Shown in pieces: positions 1 through 10,218 of a stretch of 64,000 nt of DNA. Under the pieces are notes generated by a model. The model had not been told where the DNA came from, searched no databases, and worked only from the letters and a program-made list of their open reading frames with translations. This DNA comes from Neopestalotiopsis rosae (lineage: Eukaryota > Ascomycota > Sordariomycetes > Amphisphaeriales > Sporocadaceae). The stretch spans positions 2,914,001 through 2,978,000 of the forward strand of contig JALGAS010000009.1 of NCBI GenBank assembly GCA_023078685.1, given 5' to 3'. The position numbers and the translations under genes are program-made. How positions within the stretch are numbered: the first letter of the stretch is position 1; each line of letters begins with the position of its first letter.

Positions 1-523
1 GGCTGCCACAAGGCGAAAATCGAACCGATTCGATGGAATTTATATGTTCGAGGGTATGTTTGAGGGTATGTAAACGCTGGCCTGAGAAAGGATCCCAGAT
101 GAACACGCTGTTGTTATCTGACGGTGTAGCCAAGATGCCTTTAGGCGAGAAAGCGATTGAATAGGGGAAGTCTTCTTGATGGCCTTCAAGGGTATGCACC
201 TGCTTGTATGAGGTAGCGTCCCAGATGATCACGTTTTTGTCGGATGACGCGGAAGCCAAGTACTTGCCGTCGGGCGAGAAAGTAACGCATACAACCCTAT
301 CTGTGTGGCCTTTGAGCGTGTGCAGTAGCTGTCCAAACTGCCGGCCAAGCCAGATTCTGACAATGTGGTCATCTGCCCCAGTCGCTAGGAAATCGTCTTT
401 CGGAGAGAATGCAATGGATTGGATGCGTGGGCCGAAACTGATGGATGCTTCCTCGGGGCGGCTGCCGATCCAACCGTCAGCCGCAGTCGCAACTAATGTT
501 TTGCACACGGAGAATTCCGACAT
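1..523 (-). CDS. WD40-repeat protein, partial (runs off the left edge)
   Basis: Reading leftward from the ATG at 523 the frame stays open to position 1. Three successive WD40 blades are visible. Their strands read IAFSPKDDFLATGADD, VCVTFSPDGKYLASASSD and SIAFSPKGILATPSD, each followed by a WD-like pair (VRIW, VIIWD, VFIWD) and an HTLKGH/HTLEGH loop. These are the hallmarks of a beta-propeller scaffold. In filamentous fungi such runs often form the C-terminal sensor of NACHT/HET NLR proteins, but no NACHT domain lies upstream here, so the class is open. The N-terminus before the first blade is only about 30 residues, so this may be a stand-alone propeller or the last exon of a longer gene. The C-terminus is outside the window. 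Confidence 0.75.
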   Translation of the reverse strand, partial: MSEFSVCKTLVATAADGWIGSRPEEASISFGPRIQSIAFSPKDDFLATGADDHIVRIWLGRQFGQLLHTLKGHTDRVVCVTFSPDGKYLASASSDKNVIIWDATSYKQVHTLEGHQEDFPYSIAFSPKGILATPSDNNSVFIWDPFSGQRLHTLKHTLEHINSIESVRFSPCGS

Positions 524-2143
524 ATTGTGTCTTGATGAAGATGGAGTATGGTCTTGGAAAGAAGACTGGATACTTGGAAAGCTCTGAGCCACCTTTGTTT
601 ACATTATATACGCGCTGCTTCCCGAGATCGCGCAGGGGTGCCGCGATGCAAGGCTCAACAATCAGAGGGCTGATAACCCTGACGTGGTACGAATGTACTC
701 TGTACAGATCCACGGCGGTCCAAGTCGCGTACCTTCAGTTTCAGGGCCTGCAGTGTTGCCTAGCTGCACTCAGCACTGCCTTGCTTTGTGATGCGCACGA
801 CGCGTACTGTATTCCCAGCGATGTAGTGAGCTTAACCCGATTCAAATTTTCACGTCTTTTACTTCATTTTGAGGGAGGCAATGTGAAGCATGTAAATCAC
901 CACGCATCGCTACATGCTTACTTATTTCGCCAAGCTATTGAACTAACCTAGTTGAATGGCATTAGTGCTATCCAACACGCGACGGGGACGCTTCCGGCAC
1001 AGACTAACCACTAAATCTCCGTCCAAGTGTGGGTGCCTTCGATTTCGCGTTTATGATCACACCACTAGCGTACTCTGTACACATCTAGATGCGGCTTCGC
1101 AGGACTTGAGATCAGCGTCCAAAGTATGTCGGGTCTTCGTCAACAAGTTGCTGAGCTCGGTGAGATGCTCGTGTTGCAGCTTGCATCCAGTCTCACTTTC
1201 TGGTTTATCCTGATGTGTCTTCTAGCCGCACAAACCCAAGTTTTCACCATAAAAGCTGTGAAAAGACCCAAAACTTAGTTATAGTAGTGCTGCAACTAGA
1301 TGCACAGCTTCTCGCAAGACGCTACAAGCGCGTCTTTAAGGACGCGAATCACGATGCGACTCTACCACGGCCAACTCGTCTATCCCTGCCAAAGGATGCA
1401 TGGTTTTGGTTACTATGTATCAGAAGAGGAAATTATGGTCAGCATGTATGGGTGGCGCTGCTCTGCCATCAGTTCGCTGCTTCCCAGCCACCTTAATAGA
1501 CTAGTGGATGAAGGAGAAGCTTATTTACGCGGTTGCCTAACCATCCAAACGCGGCGGACCGGGGTTCAAGGAGGGACCCCGCAGATGACATCAGTCGACC
1601 CTTTTTGCAACTATGTTTATTTCTCTCCTAAAATGAAGATATGGATCTTGGCCGTCATGAGTAGTGGGCCGGAGACACCTAAGGCATCTTGTGTCCTGGT
1701 CCATTTCTACCATTGGAGCAGTACGATCACATACACTAGTAGCCCACTCTATGCTGCATATCCAGTTTCCTTCTGACATGCCCCTCACAACAACAGTCAC
1801 AAAAGGCCCTAGCCCAACGTACCCAAATCTTTCGACCCTATAAACAGGCCATCTTTCCGGGCATGCCATCACGCAGTGAAGCAAAGACTGACATGCACAA
1901 ACATGCCGAACTGCGAGAATAGAATCAGCACCGACAATCCTTTCGAAAGATGTCGCTCACCCCTGCATCCTACCGCGTCAGACATCGAGATCTGTGAGAC
2001 AGAAGAGTATCCAACACAGAAGAGTATCCAACACAGAAATGTATCTCGACAACAACTACTCCACCTCCAACAGTCTAGAGCGGACATCTTTCCGACATAT
2101 GACGATTGAATAAAACATGATCATATCCCGGAACGGTACGATT
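524..2143. other. Gene-free stretch
   Basis: Only short overlapping frames without recognisable domains occur here. The one notable element is the minisatellite fragment at 1999-2110, listed separately. Confidence 0.5.
1999..2110 (+). repeat. Minisatellite element, copy 1 (right-end fragment)
   Basis: Two to three tandem units of ACAGAAGAGTATCCAAC are followed by a unique flank that begins GTATCTCGACAACAACTACT and ends with a GACGATTGAATA-like stretch. The same order, unit array then this flank, recurs at 34373-34683. This is therefore one member of a dispersed family, not a local duplication. Confidence 0.8.
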
Positions 2144-2751
2144 TCAGCGGTTTCGGAAGAACTCATTCTCATATTTCTCGTGTATAACAATTTCTAGTCG
2201 TCTAGTATAGGTAACATTTAGATTTTGTGATTGAAGGCGATGACATTGATCAAAATGTAGAAAGTACGAGGTCGGTTTTGTATTTGTTTGAACGTTCTCT
2301 ATACAATGGGGTTGAATCGGAAATAGTTCCCTAATATCAACCAAACACAGAACGGTTCCGTCTAGGGCAGATGACCATACCGGAGCTTTGGGGACAATTG
2401 ATTCTATGTCGCTCTTGATATTCACTTGAGCCCTTTGGGATGATCGAATCCGCTCCCGATGTGAGACAGAGAACCCCAGATCATATACGGGATCTCTCTG
2501 GTTGCCGATCTGAACAGGTCGGCCAAGGTCTGCTGACGAAGATACAAACGTAGCCTCCACATATCCAGGATCGCAGACAAGCTCCAGCTTGACCCAAGAA
2601 CGATCCTTGTGTCCTGTATACTCGTGCAACTGAAGCTCGACAACCGGAAGTGACAACCAAGAGTTGAAAACCGTGAATTGTTCCAAAGTGCGACCTGAGT
2701 TATAAGAATTAGCAGTATCCTCCCCAAATCTCCCCGACGTACCTTAGCCAT
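2144..2751 (-). CDS. Hypothetical protein, possibly spliced or decayed
   Basis: A 180-codon frame (2144-2686) has balanced, protein-like composition but no domain I recognise. It lacks an ATG at its 5' end and opens from a TTG. Just upstream an ATG at 2751 is followed by a GTACGT donor, a CTAAT branch-like site and a CTCAG acceptor. Splicing there reads into a different frame from the long one. Either the start lies elsewhere or one base is missing. The LINE starts immediately beyond, so the 5' part may have been disrupted by that insertion. Confidence 0.35.
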
Positions 2752-2841
2752 TTAACTACACGAAAGTTCTGGGACGGGTCTGCAGACGTCATGACGAACG
2801 GAAAACAGAACAGTAGCCGTGGAGATGTCGGTTAGGGCAGG

Positions 2842-3870
2842 ATGGGAGATGTCTCCCAGGAAGTGCTGGACATGCTGGCACTGTCTGTGGGACAAGTGAA
2901 AGAAACGAATGAGGTGGTTCTTGACCTGCAGAGTCAGGTGCAAGAGCGAACGACTGAACTCAAAGGCGTGCGAGAAGAATTGAACGATATCAAGGCCGGC
3001 CAGGCACTTATAGTTAGTGCACAAACAAGCCCGCAAGCATCGTATGCCGATGTCGCACGTACTCCTCCGACAAGTCAGCCCACGAATGTACAGTCCCTGA
3101 GCACTGGAAACACAATTCTTTCGAGTCTCACGGACACGCTGTACTGCACAATCGACACTACGAGAGTGAGCGAGAGTGAGGCGAACGTGAGGAATGCTGG
3201 AACGACGCGAGCGGCAGTGGAGAAAGAGATACGATCGATGGAAGGGTACAAGGAATGGAGATGCAGGGTAGTGACGACGGACCCGAAGAAACCCCAGAAG
3301 ACCAAGATGGTGTGCCGTGACGAGTGTGAACATCAGCTGGTGAAGAGGTCCGCCGAGAAGATCATGACAGCCGGAACAAGAGTGCTGGGAGATGAGGTAC
3401 ACCCGAACAAGGTTGACAGCGTCAACCGGACTGCCGTACTTGACGAGAATGAAAACATTCGCCAAGGAGCGACAGAAGCTTTCGGACAGGAGTACGAGAC
3501 GACCGTGACCAAGATCTCTTGGCTAAGCAAGAAAGATGTGCCCAAGGCATATGGGTCTATGGTAGTCTATTTGACCAAGGCAGCAGACGCGCGAAAGCTG
3601 TTGGCGGACGGCTTCTTCCATGCTGGAGGGGAGTCGGGCTACACGAGAGTGTTTGAGCGTCGTGAAGGTCCCATACAGTGCTATAATTGCCAGCAGATCG
3701 GACACAAGTCCTTCCAGTGCAAGAATAGCCAAGTCTGCGGAAGGTGTGCCAAGCCAGGACATGCGCACAAGGGGTGCACGGAGGCAGTCCTCAAATGTGT
3801 GCCCTGTGGTGGTCCCCACGAATCGTTCAGCCGAAACTGTCAGAAGTTCTATCCTGTCCATCATGAATAA
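2842..3870 (+). CDS. LINE ORF1, gag-like RNA-binding protein with CCHC knuckles
   Basis: This is an intact 342-residue frame from an ATG. An N-terminal heptad-like region at about residues 12-55 (LQSQVQERTTELKGVREEL) suggests a coiled coil, as expected for an ORF1 trimer. Near residues 280-330 two canonical CCHC knuckles are present (CYNCQQIGHKSFQC and CGRCAKPGHAHKGC), with a third variant knuckle (CVPCGGPHESFSRNC). In LINEs this protein coats the element RNA and helps target-primed reverse transcription. Its intactness contrasts with the broken ORF2 downstream. Confidence 0.85.
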   Translation: MGDVSQEVLDMLALSVGQVKETNEVVLDLQSQVQERTTELKGVREELNDIKAGQALIVSAQTSPQASYADVARTPPTSQPTNVQSLSTGNTILSSLTDTLYCTIDTTRVSESEANVRNAGTTRAAVEKEIRSMEGYKEWRCRVVTTDPKKPQKTKMVCRDECEHQLVKRSAEKIMTAGTRVLGDEVHPNKVDSVNRTAVLDENENIRQGATEAFGQEYETTVTKISWLSKKDVPKAYGSMVVYLTKAADARKLLADGFFHAGGESGYTRVFERREGPIQCYNCQQIGHKSFQCKNSQVCGRCAKPGHAHKGCTEAVLKCVPCGGPHESFSRNCQKFYPVHHE

Positions 3871-4295
3871 AGAGCTCCAAGTGGTGCAACTGAATGTCGG
3901 TCGACAGGCGACGGTGCAGGAGAGCCTGATGAATGATGAGAGGATGAGGGAGGTATCAGTCGTAGCCATACAAGAACCACAGACGAGGATTAAGGAAGGA
4001 ATTTTGATGACGGTGCGTCGCCGGACATGACGGGGGTGATGATCAGAACAGGAGACAGGAAAGTGCTAGTAGTCTTAGTGTACATTCTATCGACTGATCA
4101 GGACGCTCTTCGGGATGCGTGTGATCTACTGCGCGCAGTAGTCAACCACGCGCAGAGGGGACGAGGAGAAATGGTGGATGTCATGCTGGTTGGAGATTTA
4201 ATCAGCACGATCAATTATGGGGTGGAGAGGATGTGACATTTGCTAGGCAGGGAGAAGCGAATGCGATCATCGACCTGATGAGCGACTGTTCAGGA
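3863..4295 (+). pseudogene. LINE ORF2 remnant (APE-type endonuclease, N-terminal part)
   Basis: ORF2 opens at the ATG overlapping the ORF1 stop. LQVVQLNVGRQATVQE and AIQEPQ are typical of the first strands of the AP-endonuclease fold, including the catalytic E of QEP. The first frame ends at 4030. The fold continues in another frame from 4027 (TGVMIRTGDRKVLVV) through DVMLVGD. There a one-base deletion at about 4198 breaks the conserved GDFN motif, and the continuing QHD-like sequence lies in a third frame. No reverse transcriptase remains, so the copy cannot move by itself. Confidence 0.75.
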
Positions 4296-4613
4296 GCCGT
4301 GACATGAAAGATTCGAAAGAGCGATGGACGTCGAGTCTACAGCTAAGTGTCTCTATCTGCAAAATCGGACCTGAATTAGCAGACCGCGTTGTGTACTCTT
4401 GACACGGATTTCGAAGGCTGTCCCTGTCGTTTACAGCAACTCCCAATTATCGAAACAACTGACGCATTGTAGAAATTTGATGCGATCCCGGGAAACCTCA
4501 ATGAGTAGAAAAATTCGAGAAAAGTTGAGATCATTCTGGTTTCGATATTGTTGGATGCCAATACACTACTTTATCGATATCCCTTCACAATCATTCACCG
4601 CTTTGTGAGTTTA
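4296..4613. repeat. Dispersed repeat A, copy 1
   Basis: About 320 bp match 24994-25322 in the same orientation at roughly 80% identity by eye. Shared blocks include GAGCGATGGACGTCGAGT, GAAATTTGATGCGATCCC and ATTCGAGAAAAGTTGAGATC. The right end runs through the stop codon into the last codons of the 2EXR gene on the other strand (GGTAAACTCACAAAGCGGTGA region), so the repeat carries the 3' end of such a gene. The left end abuts the truncated LINE. Confidence 0.8.
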
Positions 4614-5521
4614 CCATTTTCCTGCACGCACTTCATCATGAGTTTGCCGATGTCTGGTATTTTTATGCCTCGGGGCATTTGGATGGGACCTCGACTTCGT
4701 TGAGTATGGTTTTGAAACTCGCATTCTACAAGATGAACTTGTTCAATCTCTGGAAAGTCTTCGTGGTGGTCTTTCGCCGAGTTCCTCCAACGGTCTCGTA
4801 TATGGTTGATTCCGGAATTTTCCAGAAACCGAACAGCCGATGGGGCCATGGCTTCGCCCTCATACTCGTCTTTGATGACCAAGTAGAGTATTCTCAGTCG
4901 CGGGAAGATGGCCACATTCTCTGTGGATGATGCAGCTCCCAAATTCTGCACTTCTGCCTGCCGAAGATATCCGAAGCACTGTGTCATAGAGCCTTCGTTT
5001 CTGTAATAAATTCTCCCATTGGAATCGAAATAAATCAAACGTATATCCTTAGCTTGATAGCCAGCCTGAACAAGTTGAGCTATTCGCTCTGGGCGTTTCG
5101 AGATCCATGATCGATAATTTCGGCCCAAATCGGAGTTTGCGAATATGGCGATGTTTCGAACCATACTTAAGGTGTCAGAAATGCGAAGAATTTGAGGCAG
5201 GTGGTTTAAATGGAAGTCGAGATACAACGTATCTACGGTGGGATGGATATATATGGCTTGATCTGAAGCCTGGCCGTTTTGACCAGAGGCTTCTGGGGTT
5301 GTGATGATTACGTAGTGTTCAAGGCCAATCTTCCGCGACTCTTGAGACACAGCGAGGAGCGGAGGATGATATGCACCGCTGCAGGAGAATCTGGGTAGGG
5401 GGACAGGAGTACTATCATTGCAGAAAACTTCCCGTATCTTCACTACTCGAGCGATGATCATTAACTTCCAGATTGTGAACCTGATCTCAGTAGGTAATGA
5501 AGCAAAGCAGTGGGAAGACAT
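4595..5521 (-). CDS. 2EXR-domain protein
   Basis: This is a single-exon, 308-residue protein from a clear ATG. The N-terminus has the fungal 2EXR signature: FASLPTEIRFTIWKLMI, then a basic strand, then PPLLAVSQESRKIGLEHY. Such proteins are abundant in filamentous ascomycetes and have no established biochemical role. They are often described as F-box-like because of the LPxEIRxxIW helix. The remainder, with many charged residues, is family-typical and of unknown function. The gene appears intact. Its last six codons lie inside dispersed repeat A. Confidence 0.85.
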   Translation of the reverse strand: MSSHCFASLPTEIRFTIWKLMIIARVVKIREVFCNDSTPVPLPRFSCSGAYHPPLLAVSQESRKIGLEHYVIITTPEASGQNGQASDQAIYIHPTVDTLYLDFHLNHLPQILRISDTLSMVRNIAIFANSDLGRNYRSWISKRPERIAQLVQAGYQAKDIRLIYFDSNGRIYYRNEGSMTQCFGYLRQAEVQNLGAASSTENVAIFPRLRILYLVIKDEYEGEAMAPSAVRFLENSGINHIRDRWRNSAKDHHEDFPEIEQVHLVECEFQNHTQRSRGPIQMPRGIKIPDIGKLMMKCVQENGKLTKR

Positions 5522-5829
5522 GTCGAAATGAGTTGAACAAGGTGAAGTGTAATTGCGTATGACTTCAAGAAAAGGAGAAAGGAAGAGGCATTTATAGGAA
5601 ACAAGTTGCGCCTGTGGGGAGATGGTTACAAGTGGGGATCACCAGGTACATGTGGGGTCAGATGAAATGTGCTTTAGTGAGGTCGGCGGTCCAAGCAATA
5701 CTTTTTCAGGGAAGTTCAACTAGACTATATCAACTCCGGTTGACGACTCGAAATCCACACCAAAACCAGCAATCCCAATGCCCTGAGTGGGTCAGCATCG
5801 TTGTACTACCCTCGCAAGTCCCCAGAACG

Positions 5830-6193
5830 TGTGTGGTTTGGCCACGAAGGGCAACTGGACGAGAACACTTTGCAAACAGACGGAGCGGGACTTTGTCTCC
5901 ACATGCACTAGCGCCGAGGTCTCGAGAGCAGTGGGCCGTATTCATCAACAATGGTCAAACTTGCATGCGACGCTCGAACGCATGGTTTCCGATTGAAGGC
6001 ATCCCTGTATGCTGCTTATCAAAAGTAGAACAAGTCCGCAGTGTCTGTTGCCTGGCCTTGTGGATGCCGCTATGGCGCAAGTCACATCTTGAAGGCTCCG
6101 CAGCACGCATGAGTATCCTAGCTTTAATTGGTAATCAGTGTTGGATATATTACGCATTTTCTTGAGCTGCACTAAACACCATAAAAATGGACG
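5830..6193 (+). repeat. Dispersed repeat B, copy 1
   Basis: About 360 bp are present in inverted orientation at 12947-13307. In both copies one strand encodes a matching peptide stretch (SRAVGRIHQQWSNL, with TERDFVST or TEPDFVST before it), so the repeat may come from a gene or transposon, but I do not recognise it. Most differences that can be lined up by eye are transitions. Confidence 0.8.
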
Positions 6194-6223
6194 AAATGAC
6201 AATTAAAATATTCTGTTTATCAT

Positions 6224-6698
6224 ACCCGCAAGCCGAAGATATGTAGGCTTAAGCTCCCGCTCTCCAGGTGTAGACTGCAGAGTCAATGGTGCCTGTGTAC
6301 ATACCCAAGCCAGGTCTTTGCAATGGCGGAAATTTGACTTTGTTAATGTGGGTCTTATAACCATACTCCGGTACTAGAGCTCCTTCTGATATAGAAAGGG
6401 CTCTAAAGCCTCGGAAGTGGACGCCACCCGTGGCGGAAGCCCTTGGCCTGTGGGCCTAAAATCCGTAAGCCGAAGAATGTGGGTCTAAGCTCGCTCCAGT
6501 TTTCCGGACGTAGATCGTGCTCTCCGTAATGCTGGTTCCTTTGAGCCAGGTGAGCCAGGTAAGGATGGGAACAACAACAGTGATTCCTTCTGGATGATGC
6601 GGGTCTTATGACCGTGGCCCGCTGCGCTCATGCAGTTTGCCCCCGGCACATAGGTATGGCAAGTAGTGCACAATGTGTCCAGTCCAAGTTTTGTTTAC
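6224..6698 (+). repeat. Inverted repeat C, left arm
   Basis: About 475 bp recur as the reverse complement at 9761-10218. Anchors include AGTCCAAGTTTTGTTTAC at the inner end and ACCCGCAAGCCGAAGATATG at the outer end. Inside, a smaller motif (GCCGAAGA..TGTGGGCTTAAGCTC and GGGTCTTATRACC) is itself duplicated about 240 bp apart, so each arm is a degenerate tandem dimer. Related short pieces occur near 10444, 18690 and 35055. Confidence 0.8.
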
Positions 6699-7301
6699 GA
6701 TCAGCCACGGCTTAGCTGCAGCGTTAGTACAGCGTGACCGAGACGAACCCTCTGTCGACCTCCATGTCCATGCTGAAAGCATGAATGCCATTCTACCTAG
6801 ATTATTAGTCTTTAAATCTCGGATCAGATGTTTGTTCACTTGATGTCCGAGTAGACCCGGAATCGCTTCCTGTAAAATGCGACCTGACTCACGTCTTTTG
6901 CCATGGATCGTACAGTCTTGATTTAACCATTCTTCTGGTGGGTTTGGGTTTGCTCAAAAAGTCGCCATGGGACCCACTATACACGAGTTCACAACTCTCA
7001 CATTGATCAATCCGCCGCTGTACGTCTCATGTATGCTCGATGCATGAGCGTGTGTTGTTGCTATCACTGGAAGTAAGTTGGGGACCTCCTGAATATTGGA
7101 CCGAGACGCTGACACATACGTCTCATGCTATTGAGTCACTGGCTACATTACTTGAGTTGTTTGGCTGTCCATATGTTCATTGTGAATCAGGGCGTGGTAT
7201 AGATGTGCGCAATCTTTGTTATTGCTACGCACTTAGAAGTTCTTCCCCAAACAATAACTACCGCCTTGACTTGTCATCCGGCCACTTGCCTCCTTTATCT
7301 G

Positions 7302-8131
7302 CTAATGATGAAATGTGTCCTGTTCGAAAAGCGCTGGGTCCATGAAATCTTCTTGTTCCGGCCCCGCCCCAGCTTGGCCGTACTGGATCTCATCCATCTC
7401 GAGTGCTTCCTTGAGAATATCCATCAAGGACTCTGTGATGTTTTTGTGGTGTTGGAATCTTCAAATTCTGTCACTAAATGGAAGCGAAACGACGTCGAGC
7501 AGTGCTAACATACCCTTGATCGATCTCTTGTCTCCTACGTCCGTGGGCCACCATTAGTGGCTTCATTTATGGACCCAATGACTGATCAGTTCGTGCTAGT
7601 ACTTACGTGCTTTGGATCCTTTCGACAACATTAGCAATCTGCATTCCCACACAGGAGCATAAGCACTCGCTCGTTTATCAGTTGAGACATCAACGATGAT
7701 ATCCCGTTCAGCTCTAAGGAAATCTTTCCCACTTCTGTTTTGGTATGTTCTTTGCTTTCCACGACCAAAGATTGGCTCAAGCTAGATCAGCAGACGTCGA
7801 GTTTCTTATTGGGGAACAAGCTGACGTACAAAAGCGAGACGTCTGCCGCCGACACATCGGTTTCGTGCTGATCTTGACTGACTGCGTTCCCACGAGGCGG
7901 TGCTGTCATAGTCTGCGGAGGAGGTTGCATGTTGGTCGACATGGTATTCAACATGTCGGTCGATCTCTTCGTCGGCGCATTTGCCGTCGCTTGAGAACCA
8001 TGCTTGCGGACTGCAGCTCGTAGATTAGACAGCCTCTGTGACCTTGAGTTTGTGTAGGGAGCAGCTCGAGGTCGTTGCGACGAAGGTGCTGTCATTTTCT
8101 GAATTGATTCTGGACCCTGATTCTGGACCAT
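7302..8131 (-). CDS. Unrecognised four-exon gene (193 aa) inside the inverted repeats
   Basis: Exons 8131-7830, 7734-7607, 7534-7514 and 7432-7302 join with compatible phases at all three introns (95, 72 and 81 bp) into one uninterrupted 193-codon frame. Donors are GTACGT, GTAAGT and GTATGT. The second intron has a CTAAT branch-like site. The start could instead be the in-frame ATG at 8094, because 8105-8141 is a threefold TGATTCTGGACC repeat. The N-terminal half is Ser/Thr/Pro/Gln-rich and probably disordered (MQPPPQTMTAPPRGN). The second half is compact (ERDIIVDVSTDKRASAYAP, then WECRLLMLSKGSKA), and the C-terminus is acidic (EDFMDPALFEQDTF). I do not recognise the family, and nothing points to a transposase. 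Confidence 0.6.
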
Positions 8132-8139
8132 GATTCTGG

Positions 8140-9200
8140 ACCCAGATAGACTTTATGAGTGAAGAAGAGTACCCAAGGATAATTTTGAATTTGGAGGTAA
8201 ATGTTGGATAGTGAAGGAGCTTTGAGAAATAAATCGATGATTTGTATCGCGAGGTGCCACCTATTTGTTTTTAAGGTCATTGATCGGTATTTTATAATGT
8301 ACTGACGAGCTGATGAAATAACGACAAATAATACAGTCCGAATGCTAGGGGTAACTGCACCGATATTGAATCAAAGCAATTGCTGCCTTGAACCATGACG
8401 GAGAGCACAGGCGGGACGCGGTGATAAGATCCACATCTCAAGTGATTGTGGAGCCCTTGGCTATGTTCATTCATGTTGGTTCTAGATCCTGACCTGTATG
8501 CTGGTATGAAGTCAGCCTTGGAATGCAAGGCACAGAAGTTTTCAAATGAGCAAGGAGATACCTACGCATATAGGCTCCACCAGAATCCAATACACTGTAC
8601 TGTCATGGGGGAGCCTTGGGTGGGGCCCCTTTCCCACGTCGAGACCGTTCTATCCACGCAAGATACGGGTCAAATGTCCGTGGGCCGAGTATTTGGGAAC
8701 ATTTCCTCGGATAAGAAACAACACAGTCACATCCGGTAGATCCGTTGCAAACATGCATGGAAGTGGTTATGTAGTAGTGCCCGCATACATTTAATCAATT
8801 CGAACCATTCCTTGCTGATTGTTTGCTTCGAGTCAGTCGTGTAAACGTCACATCAACAGTTCCTGGAGCTAAGGCCTGTATAATATCTGCCTGCAGGCGC
8901 TTAGTCCACGGACAGGGTCTGCAAGTAGAGAGGCTTGGAAGAACAACAAGAACCGTCGCCGTAACTTGTTTGCGTAGCGTGTACCTAAGCGATGAGGATG
9001 TTGATAGCTGCTGCGTCGCTTTATATACTCTTTGAAGCTAATTGTTGGATCGAGCCTTCATTTCTCGGAACATATTTTACAATCACCCTGCTTTTCTGAA
9101 TGATCTACAGCTACGAAAGAAGAAAACATCTGCCAAATTCATACTTTGACTTCTTATTACATATCAACTATTCTCATAGAGCTCAAATTCATCTTTGACC
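8140..9200. other. Gene-free stretch inside the inverted-repeat interval
   Basis: No frame here has a recognisable domain or a convincing start. Nothing else is seen apart from the TGATTCTGGACC triplet repeat at its left edge. Confidence 0.4.
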
Positions 9201-9210
9201 CACAGCCACC

Positions 9211-9477
9211 ATGTGCATAGATATTCGGAGTCATCTCTGGAACGACCCCGAAACGAAGGAGCTTTTCTACACCCAAAAGAACGAGCCTTGTATCATGTCG
9301 GACTCAACTCCTGTCCCAGCTCCGAATCAAGCACCTGAGGGACTATCTGGTTTAGCAACTACCGGGGCTTATCAGAGCGGAAAGGCTCTGATTACTTCTT
9401 TGGATACATCGGACATACCTCTGTTCTTCTTGATGACAAGGGAGGAAGCACGAATTTATCCGCCTGTCGCAGCATAA
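9211..9477 (+). CDS. Small hypothetical protein (88 aa)
   Basis: This is a single-exon frame with a good fungal start context (CCACCATGTG). Composition is protein-like, Pro/Ser-rich in the middle (PVPAPNQAPEG), with a hydrophobic patch DIPLFFLM near the C-terminus. There is no signal peptide and no known domain. It lies inside the inverted-repeat interval, so it may be cargo of that structure. It may also be a chance ORF. Confidence 0.35.
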   Translation: MCIDIRSHLWNDPETKELFYTQKNEPCIMSDSTPVPAPNQAPEGLSGLATTGAYQSGKALITSLDTSDIPLFFLMTREEARIYPPVAA

Positions 9478-9760
9478 ATCCAATCAGACTGCATATCGAG
9501 GATTGACAAACGCAGCAGGGTTTTCGCGGCCTCAAGGAAAGAATCTTGACTAAGGGGGCATGTCTCTACACATTCAGAAGATCATGTGCCTGGGTTACCG
9601 GCTTACATGTTTTTCTGCACTCCCTCGCGATCTAGGTGAACAGACAGATATACGATACAGGCAGACAATTCGAAAGTAGAATGCCAGTTTGTTACATATC
9701 GATCCAGTGCTTGATTTGAGACAGGTTAAGCTATTTAGTCAAGACCAGTTTCGCCTCTGT

Positions 9761-10218
9761 TAAACAAAACTTGGACTGGACACATTGTGCACTACTTGCC
9801 ATACCTATCTGCCGGGGGCAAACTGCATGAGCGCAGCGGGCTACGGTCACAAGTCCCGCATCATCCAGAAGAAACCACTGTTGTGTTCCCATCCTTACCT
9901 GGCTCAAAGGAACCAGCATTATAGAGAGCACGGTCTGCGTCCGGAAGACGAGCGCGAGCTTAGTCCCACATTCTTCGGCGGACGGATTTTAGGCCTACAG
10001 GCCAAGGGCTTCCGCCACGGGTGGAGTTCCACTTCCGAGGCTTTTGAGCCCTTTCTGCATCAGCTCTAGTATCGGAGTATGGTCATAAGACCCACATTAA
10101 CAAAGTCAAATTTCCGCCATTGCAAAGACCTGGCTTGGGTATGTACACAGGCACTGTTGACTCGCGGTCTACACCCGGAGAGCCGGAGCTTAAGCCCACA
10201 TACTTTCGGCTTGCGGGT
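9761..10218 (-). repeat. Inverted repeat C, right arm
   Basis: This is the reverse complement of 6224-6698, with the same internal dimer structure. The two arms enclose about 3.06 kb, giving a foldback or TIR-like arrangement of 4.0 kb in total. Confidence 0.8.

Larger units (their letters stand above)
2760..4295 (+). mobile_element. Non-LTR retrotransposon (LINE), 3'-truncated
   Basis: ORF1 is a complete gag-like protein with zinc knuckles. It is followed, with a short ATGAATAA overlap, by the start of an endonuclease-type ORF2. The element stops near 4295, where dispersed repeat A begins, so the reverse transcriptase and 3' tail are absent. The organisation resembles fungal Tad1-like LINEs. 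Element boundaries are estimates: the 5' end is placed between the preceding ORF and ORF1, and no target-site duplication could be identified. Confidence 0.75.

Noticed and set aside
6224..10218. LTR retrotransposon
   Set aside because: The repeats are inverted, not direct, and no gag or pol is found between them.
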